A stretch of 63,309 nucleotides of DNA from Phlegmacium glaucopus. Lineage: Eukaryota > Basidiomycota > Agaricomycetes > Agaricales > Cortinariaceae. The position numbers were made by a program, and so were the translations under genes. The notes under the pieces are model-generated. The model ran no database searches and was not told the DNA's origin. It was given only the letters and a program-made list of their open reading frames with translations. The stretch is taken from positions 327,555-390,863 of the forward strand of contig MU130573.1 in the NCBI GenBank assembly GCA_015039465.1. Reading direction: 5' to 3'. Positions 54,465 through 63,309 of the stretch are shown here, piece after piece (position 1 is the stretch's first letter; the number at the start of each line of letters is the position of its first letter).

Positions 54465-54896
54465 ATGATACATATCTAAATACGATGAAGCAGGAAATCG
54501 GAAGATGATCGACGATGATTGTGCTTGTGTTTCGGTGACGGCTATTCTCTTTTTCTTCTGGTTCAAGTTGTTCGTGTGGGTAAAAATGTACTAGACAAAT
54601 AAATGCCTCGTTCTAAACGAAATTGAATAATCATGACAATTCTGTTTTTGTTTGATCTATGTTAGAATAAGTGTGTGTCGAGGCGATCGCGAACTTTGAA
54701 GAGTCGACATCCTAGTAAATCATGTTGTAATCAACATTGTCACATAAATGAGTTGATAACCCTGGCATGGACCCGGGTACTTTTATCATTTTCCCACCAC
54801 TCGGTCTAGGCTGGCCCATCTATGTACCTAATTAAGATTCTATCCAACAAATCCATCAAGTAGCATCTTAAATCTTTGTCAAATCGTTGCAGCGCT

Positions 54897-55653
54897 ATGA
54901 CTACTTCCAACCCTCCCTATACAGTCATCGGAACTCCATACTCTACCTTCACACGCACCATCGCACTTGGACTGCAGTACAAGGGGTTGAAGTATAACCA
55001 CATTTCCACACTTCCACACAGCGCAGTGGCAGTGAACTCCCATCCTTTCGGATATATCCCGACTCTCATCATCCACGAAGTCGATGGTAGTGGTCGGCCC
55101 ATGGATATAAAATTGAGCGAAAGTCAAGTAATCGCTCGATACATAGACCGAATCGCCCCCGAGCCCACCTTGTTAGAGGGTAGTGGTCAGCTCTTGCCAG
55201 AGAGGATGTGGGAGTTCGTCAGTTTTGCTGCATCATACGGCAAGTGGCGTTCAGCACTAGGGAATTTGCATCGACTAAATCAATCTGGTGTTCCTCGCAG
55301 GGTTTCCTATAATCGAAAGGGGGGTTGTGAAACCTCGAGTTCAGGCTCTCGATGAAGGAAAGCTATCCGACGAAGAGGTCAGGGAGCAAATCAAGCCTGG
55401 AGTCGTCAAACTCAAGGAGTACTTGTCATTTGTCGAGTCGTTCATGGTTACCAGCACCGATGGCTACCTCTTTGGAGAAAAACTGACATGGGCGGATTTC
55501 TTTCTTTTTCCATTACTGGACGATCTGAGAGCGGTGCCAGAGTGGGAGGTTGTAAGTGAGAGGTTGATTGCATGGATGAAGAAGATGGATGATTTACCGG
55601 CAGTGAAAGAGACTTCTGCTGGGACCTTGTCAGTTGGTGCACGACCTGCATAA
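54897..55653 (+). CDS. Glutathione S-transferase-like protein
   Basis: Two exons (54897-55239, 55301-55653) give 231 residues. The N-terminal thioredoxin-like part has YTVIGTPYSTFTRTIALGLQ, HPFGYIPTL with the cis-Pro, and LSESQVIARYIDRIAP. The all-alpha C-terminal part has GYLFGEKLTWADFFLFPLLD. The intron starts with GC (TACG-GCAAGT) and ends CTCGCAG. The nearby GT (AAGTGG) would shift the frame away from FPIIERG, so a GC-AG intron is required. It conjugates glutathione to electrophiles; the class cannot be fixed from sequence alone. Confidence 0.87.
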
Positions 55654-56224
55654 TCGGAGCGTAAGCATATGCATATGGAAGCGAATCCCGAAGCTGTATA
55701 GAGTATAACAAATTCAGTTCTATGAAATTACTTTCCCAGATTCGGGAAGTCGAATTTAAATTTCGCCTTTCCTTTGATATAGCTCGATAAAAATTGATCT
55801 GCAGCTCTTAGTGCTTTTGTTCAGGAGACCCTGACGGATCTTCTGCAGGTGCCGAAAGCTGCCGAATATATTTGGACGTTCTCATTAATTTTTGGTCTAT
55901 CAATAATTAAACAGCTGGAAAGGAAACCTGTCACCTATATAGTCACCTCATTCAAAATCGGTTCTGAATTCAACTATGGGCCCATCTACAGTGCCACGGA
56001 TTCAGAGCTTGCTACGGTTCAAAGTTCAATTTTCGAACGGCGCCGATATCATCACATTATCAGCGTCTTATCCAGATCTTATGTTTCATCATATGTTCCA
56101 TCAGAATGTCAACATTGCAGTTAGCCAGTAGCCTCAGATTATAATTTGAAATTTGATGAGAATCGGATAAAAATTTCCACGGTCGGATGACAAGCGCGCT
56201 GGTTTTAGGAGCCTGAACTCAGTG

Positions 56225-56383
56225 TGCTTATTGCTCGCTAAGCACAGATAAGCCAGAAGTAAGAAAACTTGGCAGGAGTGTACTAAGGGCTGCCTTGTGT
56301 GAGCTTTAAATTTAAGGTATCTATGCCAGGTCGTTTTCTTATTTTGTGCTTATTTGTGGCATGTGCTTAGCGAGTGATAAGCA
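56225..56383. mobile_element. MITE-like element, 21-bp terminal inverted repeats
   Basis: The ends TGCTTATTGCTCGCTAAGCAC (56225-56245) and their near-exact reverse complement (56363-56383) enclose about 160 bp. That interior also folds back (TAAGAAAAC / GTTTTCTTA, TTGGCA / TGCCAG). No coding content. A target duplication could not be identified with certainty. Confidence 0.6.
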
Positions 56384-56548
56384 TGCGAATATCAACCATT
56401 GATGGCGCACAAGTTCTTCATCGAGATTGCAACAGGTTGCAACGTTGAGGATTCAAAATGGAGTAACACGAATTGAACGTGCGTCACGGTCTAATCATTA
56501 ATATAATAATAATCACGTGGTATGCATGGTAGTGTACACTTTATCATT

Positions 56549-56570
56549 CAGACGAGTCTAGACTCGTCTG
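56549..56570. repeat. Perfect 22-bp palindrome
   Basis: The 11-base half-site CAGACGAGTCT is followed directly by its reverse complement. It could be a protein-binding site or chance. Confidence 0.6.
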
Positions 56571-57540
56571 AGCTTGCCGGTGGAGGTTGAATCAGATGAA
56601 TACAGATGGATACTCAGAATCAGGCCCAACGTCATGAACCTCCGCCGTTTTGAAAATTGATTTGGGTGCGATCAAAGTTGAACCGTGAACGCGTGAACAT
56701 TGAACGTTCTTCAAGTTCAGACCAAACCTTTTACATCAAAAAATCAACCACATTCGAAACCGATCTTGAAAGCAACCGGTTTCGCCTAGTAACAGCAGGT
56801 AACAGCTAGTAACTGTAGCCTACTGTTGTTGAAGATCATCTTTATCTCCGGATTTGGTTGACCCCGTGGTCTAAGATCGTTGTAGATGGAAAGCTATGGA
56901 AAGTCTGTAGTGGAACCGTCAATGCTGATTAGATATCAATTTGTAGTGTCTTGCCCGAATTCCGATACAACCTTCTAGTTGCCGGCCTTATCAACATGAC
57001 AGAGACTACAAAATTCGCACCAAATAAGACCGCGTTTTCCATCCCAGTTCTTTTCACTCTGGCCGGCTCTGAAAACCAGGAAAATTATTTTTCGGGTGGA
57101 TATCATGTTATAGATTATAATCTGTCCTATAAGTAAAACTCACAAGTTACTTAATTCAACAGTATGAACTCATTATCCAAAAAAACTTGACATTGCCAGA
57201 TAAGACTGGTACTTTGTTATAAGCAGGCTTACGATTGAGAGGAGATCTGACAGGATCTGACTCTATCTGACTGGATTTGATTGAGCATAGTGAGATTTGA
57301 TTGAGCATGGTGATAGGAGCTGTGATAGGTATTATTATGAGTTTGTCGTTATCACAACGAACAGAAAAATCCAGCCTATACCATATTTAACCCGCGTAAC
57401 CATAGCCGTCCCTTCCCGTTAGGCTCTGTTCGCCACATAGTGATCTAGGGTCTCGATGGAAATTGTTGTTAAAAGGATGGAATGGATTTTCAACGATTAC
57501 CAGCTTTCACCGATTTTGAATCCTCATCAACGCATACATC

Positions 57541-59286
57541 ATGCACATCACACTCCTTCATTTTACCGCTCTTTTCTTTCTCTCGGGTATTAGCGCGAAG
57601 CCCAGAGCTTACCCGAATGACTTCATTGACCCAAAGGAATTCCTATCCAAGACCCTAGGTGCCTACACACACTCTGCCCAAGCTACAGTACTTGAATGGG
57701 CCGACACTTATGCTGCGGGTGGGCCATGGAGTGAGCAGATTCGTCAATCACCTCTCGTCCTTTTTACTGACACAAATATTCCTAGGCGTCACATACAAGA
57801 AGCTCAAGCCACCTTCAGGAGATATGCACGATTACATGAGTTTCGCACCCTAGTACGATCTTTAACTTGGCTCATTGTTGATGAGAGGAGGCTAACTTCG
57901 CTGCTAGTTGGTGGCCTCAGGCTGACTGTCTTAGTAAAAAAAAAAATCTGAAACCTGAACAAAGTAGGTTTGGATTACAACCAAGATTACGCATTGGAAT
58001 GGTATCCTAATTCCACGTTTTAGTCTGGACCGAGTGTCCCTACGTCGTTAAGGATGGCAAAGTTAACCCTGATACCCTGCTTGTGCCTGACTTCGGGGCT
58101 TTCCAAAATATGTCTGAGGCGGTTTTATACAACACTATCGCATGGACTTTTGGTACACCGAAGAACAGCACTTTTGAGGCTAACGCTGGTGCGTAAATCT
58201 AATCCACTCTTTTCCGACAGCTTTTCTAACGTAAAGAACGAATAGTGCGCTTCATCCGAACCTTCTTCCTGGATGCAGCGACCAAGATGAACCCTAATGT
58301 GAATTATGGACAGATGCGACGTGGACACGCTCATAATGTAGGAAGCCATACAGGTTTGATGTAAGTGGGAAGGAAACCTTTCGGTCCTGGACATAAAATT
58401 TACAAAGGTCATTTCAACAAAAGTGAAACAAAGGCATTGACGAAGATAGTTTCTGCTATTTTGCTTCTGCGCGAGGCAAAAAGCTCGGCTTGGACAACGG
58501 ACCTAGACAACCAAATGATAACGTGGTCGAAGGCATATATCACATGGATACAGACTGCTCCAATTGCTCTCACCGAAGAAGCTGCTCTCAAGTAAGTTCC
58601 CTCCCCCTTTTGGGCATTGGCGGACATTTCGTTCATACTGGATAAACAGTAACCACGCCACTTTCTACTACAATCAACTTGGTGCCATGCAAATCTTGGT
58701 CGGCGATCTCGCTGGCGCGACGAAGTCCTTAAATACATTTTTCGATGGCAAATTTATGACCCAAATCAAGAAAAACGGCGAACAGGTACGGCTGTCCACC
58801 TGTTTAAATACTGTTCTCGAAAGCACCCTGACAAAAATAAAATATTTAGCCTCTCGAGGCAGCTCGTACTCGCTCATTCCATTACCGAACGTTTAATCTT
58901 TGTGGTTTGATTGTGAGTTTGATTTTAGCGGTCGGCAATCTTCACACTTCGTTCTACTAGACTGATGGATGATTTTTCAATAGACCAATGGACGCCTTTT
59001 GAGATATGCTGACCCTAGCTCAAACCCCTGGATTAAAAAAACAAAGGAAGGTGCCACTATTAAAACTGCGCTGGACTTTACCATGTCTATCAATCCCGCA
59101 AAGACACATGAAAACCCGCTAGACCTAACTCCCTCTATCGCGGCAGTAGGCGCTATCTATGGGGACGAGAAGGGGACATACGCCGCTTTCGTTAAGAATG
59201 GTCGACCTAGATTCATGGATGATCCATACATACTGTGGAACCAACCATGGGCGTCTAGCACCTCTGGAACACCGGCCGCCCCATAG
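57541..59286 (+). CDS. Secreted alginate-lyase-fold polysaccharide lyase (PF05426 type, probably PL38)
   Basis: Nine exons (57541-57730, 57786-57852, 57908-57963, 58024-58188, 58246-58360, 58424-58591, 58650-58785, 58850-58912, 58984-59286) give 420 residues. The signal peptide is MHITLLHFTALFFLSGISA. Family blocks are PPSGDMHDYMSFAPYWWPQ, IWTECPYVVKDGKVNPDT, RRGHAHNVGSHTGLI, NNHATFYYNQLGAMQ (putative catalytic Asn/His/Tyr region) and TNGRLLRYADPSSNPW. Fungal members act by beta-elimination on uronate polymers; the exact substrate is unknown. Exon 3 contains an 11-A run encoding SKKKN. All nine junctions keep frame. Confidence 0.85.
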
Positions 59287-60197
59287 GGCACGGGGAAGAG
59301 CACGCCGAGCACGAAGACGCAGTTTGACGACTCAGATTTTTTATCGTCGCATGGTCACACATTTTATCATTTATTACCTTCCCTTGATCATTCGTGACTT
59401 TGATCCTTTATTTATATTCTTCATACAGCCGCCTACTATGCCTTACGCTGGTGCCGTAACGTGTTGGGATACCGAAGTTAGAGTAACTGATTATCCGTTA
59501 AGTACTCTCTTTGTTTCCTATGCTGCCTACATTTTACTTCACCTTCATTTGTCATTCCTTTAAGTATTTCTAATTGCTTTATTAAATTATTTCACCTAAG
59601 GTAGTCATTTGCCTATCCAACAGCTGAGGTGAGATTACTTTATGTTTTCTTATGTATTACTTAGGTTACACGTTCCGTATCACTCGAAGGACTTTTTCAT
59701 AAACTGTCATCTCTTTCCGTCAAAATGTAAACAAAAAGCAAATCCATCTAATGGGTTCTTGCGTATCATTAGCCCAGTGTTTGTAAACTTTTAGAAATCA
59801 AGCCAAATTTTTGCGAGCTCTGCACAAAAATCCTTAAACCTTGACCGATGCAAAGTGTGGCTTTCCAGCTACAAGACTACACTTGTTTTTTATTTCCAAA
59901 CATTAATGTTGAGGGAGAGGAATCGGGAACGGGAACGGGAAAAAGAAAGGGGACTAGTTTGTCACGTGTGGGTCACACACTACCTCCATAGCAGTAAGTT
60001 CCGCTATGGCCCAGGAGCCGAGCCACAGCTCTGAGTGGCTATGAAATGCTGTACAGTGTATAAATATGCAAAACTACCAATGATTGTCAACACAACACCT
60101 GGTTGATACAGATATCCTCCAGACTACTACCTTCCTACATCACATGGCAGCAACCACAATTGCTGTCGTCATTGCATCTCTATAGATGATTGAGTAT
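59287..60197. other. Intergenic, lyase to NACHT gene
   Basis: No gene was recognised. A GGGAACGGGAACGGG patch lies at about 59930. No array or inverted repeat of note. Confidence 0.45.
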
Positions 60198-62443
60198 TTA
60201 AATCAAATACAAGAAGACAAATAAACAAACCAAGATATAAGCATTTATTGCTGCAACAGTTGCTTCTGAACTGTGACCATCAAATAGCTTATCTTGCAAA
60301 CTGGAAGGGATTTCATGACTTTGTAAGAACAATGCAAGGTCCATTGATGGAGATGCCTTGAGAAGGCAATCTGGAAGGCATGAAAAAACACATGCTAAAA
60401 ATTCATCTTGTAATGTAGAAGCAGAATAAACTCCAAGCCTGATAAGGATTCAAGATAGTTAATTCAGTTAGAAAGACACCCTGTAAATGGTAAAGGTAAA
60501 ACATACACAGAAGGTTCAAAAAGAATCCTAGCAAATGCTTTTGCAAGAGCTGCAAATTTATTGCCATCAATATAGAGTTCCTTAGAACATGTAGGATCAC
60601 CCAAGAATTCTAATAAGAGGTGATTTGCATGTATAGATGCATAAAGAGTATGATCAGAGGCTTTGAACCATGCACTGGAAGAGTCTGGATCCAAATCAAT
60701 CACCAGGATTTCTTGGATATAATGAGAATATTCAGTGAATCCAGGAAGCATTACAGCAGTTACCATCAATTGTGCAGCTTGCACCGAAGTTGATTCAGTT
60801 GAGTGAGTCATGAACAACCCAAGTTCAGACTTCAGATGCTCATTCAAAGAAAGAAGATGACGAGAATACACATTTCTTCCAGAAGGATGGTTTTGCAACT
60901 TAATTTGAACAACATCTGTATCAGTTATATTTGAAAATGTGAAGTGATTACATACATGTTTTTTGAGCCAATCAAATACCTTATAAAGAGGTGGGCTAAA
61001 CCTTTTCTGAAAGACAAAGGTGGCCAGGAAGCAGCAAAAATCAAATTCACAGATGCCATCCAGCAGTTCAGGTGTTGGAGAAGAAAGTGGGCAGTGCATT
61101 ATGAATGCTCGAGCAGAGTATGGATCCATACCTTATGAGCAGAAATGTGAGTATTAAAGGAGGATAAGTGATTTGTTGAAAATATAACCTTCAGATGTAG
61201 AAGGATCTGTTTTTGAAAGATGCTTTAAGAAGTACCACGTTAACTTTGCATGTGCATTCCCCACATCAATGTAGAACTTCGCCGATCGTGCTTCATCCAA
61301 AAGAAAATCCCCCAATGAAGCATGATAGATGGGAATCTCAGATGAATTCATGTTGGTGGCAGGTGCTGGCACATCCATGATAGAGTGTAAGTCACTTAGT
61401 ATGATATAGACATCTCCAGGACGGAGGAAGAAAATGTTTTCAAGCAGTTGAGGAGTTAACGGTATGTTGACCTTGTTCAGCACAAGTAAACTTAAGATCT
61501 CCAATGCCCTATTGATATCTTTGACATGTGAGAATATATGAATGTAAAGCGCATCCAGTTTGGCAAATGGCGTATCGACACCCAGATTGGAAAGACCGAA
61601 GATAATGTCTAGTCCGTCAGTAGGCCGGTGATGAGGGGAGTCAAGGTATTTCATGACCGTAGAAGCGTAAATGAACTGTCCGGATGATTTTTGTACAAGG
61701 TGAATGAGCTCGGAATCCGACGGCCATCCCGAAGGAAGAAGGTTGCGTAAAGGATGATTCCGCTTGATTTTGTCAAATTTCAATTGGAAAAACAGCTTGA
61801 TATCCTCATCGGGATCATGAGAATCATCTAACGCCAACTGTCTCGTCATTGGACCCAAGAGTTCCACATTGAAAGCGTCTCGGATTACCTGTTCAGGACG
61901 GCTGACGATGAGGAATGATATTGGTATAGGGATCTCTTGAACAGCTGTGGCGAGGGCTGATAGGACATAGCGTTGGACTTTTGCTGTGCCACATTCATCG
62001 AGACCGTTGATGATGATGACCTTTGGACCTGAATGAAGGGACATCGCATCCTTGTCGTCTAGCAATGCGTGGCGTAAAGGGTCAACCATCAAACTGCGGA
62101 TCTGGGCCTCCAGTGAACGGGAAAGGACCAACGGGTCTCGCTCCATGGTGTCTTCGACGTATTTGCGAATAGCGGGTATAGACAGACAGAGTTGATATAC
62201 CAGGGTAGGAATGAGACGGGATTCATCGTTGCGACCGACAGCTGTGCGAGAAAAGAAGAAACTGGCGGCCAGAATGTTTGCATCATGGCATAATTCAGCG
62301 ATAGACTGTGCGATAGCAGATTTACCTGCGCCAGCAGGACCGTAGAGCCACATGAAGAATAATATTTTTTGTAGATCGTTTATCCAGGCCATGATGTGTT
62401 GGAGGACGGCGACACGAGTGGAGGGGTGACATTTTGGAGGCAC
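60198..62443 (-). CDS. NACHT-domain P-loop NTPase (NLR-like), 5' end not identified
   Basis: Three exons (62443-61189, 61131-60507, 60438-60198) give at least 706 residues. The NACHT begins near PPKCHPSTRVAVLQHIMAWI and has Walker A WLYGPAGAGKSAIAQ, a Walker B-like VIIINGLDEC, PISFLIVSRPEQ, and C-terminal helices with LPSGWPSDSELIHLVQKSSG, QFIYASTVMKYL and IYHASLGDFLLDEARS. Agaricomycete relatives carry this block behind variable N-terminal effector domains. Here no ATG precedes PPKCHP in frame and the upstream 250 bp give no domain before the satellite array begins. The protein is therefore either N-terminally truncated or starts at MAWIND. The hydrophobic tail (AYILVCLFVFLYLI) may be unspliced intron. 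Confidence 0.8.
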
Positions 62444-62689
62444 ATATGTTAGCCCACTTTGTCCGTCTCAGACGGAAGAGCGAAGTGTCATAATGTACCG
62501 TCATAGACCCAGCAGCGGACTGAGCTGATGCTGGGAATATGTCCGTCATTGACCCATAAGCTCATGGCCCCTCAGAGGGTGGGTTGGCTGAGGCGCTTGG
62601 GTGAATGTATGAATTAACCACAAAGCTTGGGGCTTGGAGGAACACCCGAATTGGTGAATGCCCGAATCCTCACTGAAATGCAAAATTGA
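62444..62689. other. Short region between the NACHT frame and the satellite
   Basis: A minus-strand open frame (SAAGSMTVHYDTSLFRLRRT) is not in frame with the NACHT and shows no domain. The patch 'aacacccgaattggtgaatgcccgaat' already contains words of the satellite. Confidence 0.35.
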
Positions 62690-63120
62690 TTTAGGCTGGT
62701 GCCCGGGATATTATCCGAAAACCAGCCAGAAACATCTTTTCTGGTTGGGCGTTTGGGATATTACCCGAATACCAGCCAGAAAAGCTGTTTCTGCCTGGGC
62801 ATTCGGGATATCACCCGAACACCCGAAAACCAGCCAGAAAAGATGTTTCTGGCTGGGCGTTCGGGATATTACCCGAATACCAGCCAGAAAAGCCGTTTCT
62901 GGCTGGGTGTTCGGGATATCACCCGAATACCAGCCAGAAAAGCCGTTTCTGGCTGGGCGTTCGGGATATTACCCAAATACCAGCCAGAAAAGCTGTTTCT
63001 GGCTGGGCGCTCGGGATATTACCTGAATACCAGCCAGAAAAGCTGTTTCTGGCTGGGCGTTCGGGATATCACCCGAAAACCAGCCAGAAAACATGTTCTG
63101 GCTGGCGTTCGGGCGATCTT
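62690..63120. repeat. 50-bp palindromic satellite
   Basis: About eight tandem units of about 50 bp. Each has two nested palindromes: CCAGCCAGAAA...TTTCTGGCTGG and TTCGGGATATYACCCGAA. Units differ by a few bases (AAGCTG, AAGCCG or AAGATG in the centre). Frames through it (WLGVRDITRIPARKAVSG type) are repeat artefacts. Confidence 0.9.
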
Positions 63121-63309
63121 GTGAGATCTACTTAGTGACTGTTTGACACAATTCACGCCGGGTATTTTCGACCACAATACAGACTGTAAACTACTTTTAA
63201 CGCCGTTTAATTATCACCTAACGGGTTGTAAAAAAATACTTCTCTATGTAACCACTATTCTAACTCATGCCCCACCTCTTCCTCTCTGAGCATCAGGGCG
63301 ATTTGACGC
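63121..63309. other. End of window, nothing recognised
   Basis: AT-rich after the satellite; no gene or repeat partner seen. Confidence 0.4.

Larger units (their letters stand above)
49757..54677. repeat. 4.9-kb imperfect palindrome carrying two ice-binding genes
   Basis: The outer ends match inverted ('cacacttattctaacgtag' at 49757 and 'gttagaataagtgtgtg' at 54661). Matches continue through 3' flank, coding exons, introns and upstream DNA; for example 51520-51560 is inverted at 52258-52315. The axis lies at about 51.9-52.2 kb. Arms of about 2.2-2.4 kb differ by substitutions and indels, so the duplication is not very recent. Confidence 0.85.
55654..57540. other. Intergenic with a MITE-like element and a palindrome
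   Basis: No gene was recognised. It contains the inverted-repeat element 56225-56383, a perfect 22-bp palindrome at 56549-56570 and a small GATCTGAC word cluster at 57240-57320. Confidence 0.45.

Noticed and set aside
62658..63124. Repetitive 120-140 aa frames at the right end
   Set aside because: They are translations of the 50-bp palindromic satellite, open in more than one frame.

Overview
The window is nuclear DNA from a filamentous basidiomycete, most probably a mushroom-forming agaricomycete. Genes are intron-dense with 50-65 nt introns. The families present are typical of such fungi: NB-ARC/TPR and NACHT NLR-like proteins, DUF3494 ice-binding proteins, a GT69 CMT1-type mannosyltransferase and an alginate-lyase-fold lyase. 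The mobile DNA (Ty3/gypsy gag, Ty1/copia, Plavaka-type DNA transposase) is also typical. The species cannot be fixed from the sequence alone. All exon boundaries were derived by hand from GT-AG or GC-AG sites and reading-frame continuity.

Layout. 1-12.5 kb is a gene-free, repeat-rich block: microsatellites, a possible SINE, a gag relic with an LTR, a 540-bp tandem duplication carrying a minisatellite, a decayed Plavaka transposase, and a copia relic split by a 1.74-kb LTR-type insertion with a visible 5-bp target duplication. 12.6-17.5 kb (minus) is a large NB-ARC protein with 21 near-identical 42-residue TPRs. 17.8-18.8 kb is a coiled-coil gene relic. 20.4-31 kb is a housekeeping block: CSN1 (minus), NOP53 (minus), an intron-containing tRNA-Ala(UGC), a divergent pair of a membrane-anchored SGNH-type protein (minus) and a GT69 mannosyltransferase (plus), then an amidase (plus). 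31.5-34.4 kb holds two tandem Hsp20 genes (minus) with an inverted-repeat element between them. 34.9-37.5 kb is a disordered coiled-coil protein. 37.7-39 kb is repeat DNA that runs into the 3' end of a second, shorter NB-ARC/TPR paralogue (39.0-42.1 kb, minus). 42.8-46.1 kb is ATG1 and 46.5-47.6 kb is SFM1, which has a 10-nt exon. 47.8-48.4 kb is a near-perfect 259-bp-arm hairpin. 49.8-54.7 kb is a 4.9-kb imperfect palindrome carrying two head-to-head ice-binding protein genes. A GST (54.9-55.7 kb), an alginate-lyase-fold secreted enzyme (57.5-59.3 kb) and a NACHT protein without a visible 5' end (60.2-62.4 kb, minus) follow. The window closes with a 50-bp satellite in which each unit holds two small palindromes.

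Functional links. The three STAND NTPases (two NB-ARC/TPR, one NACHT) are the likely non-self-recognition or innate-immunity component, and each is bordered by repeat DNA. The SGNH/GT69 pair is separated by only 78 bp and probably acts in the same secretory-pathway glycan chemistry. The ice-binding genes have signal peptides and a repeated upstream module. The most unusual structural theme is inversion. At least seven unrelated low-complexity arrays are each built from one short word and its reverse complement, alongside larger palindromes at 47.8 kb and 49.8-54.7 kb.
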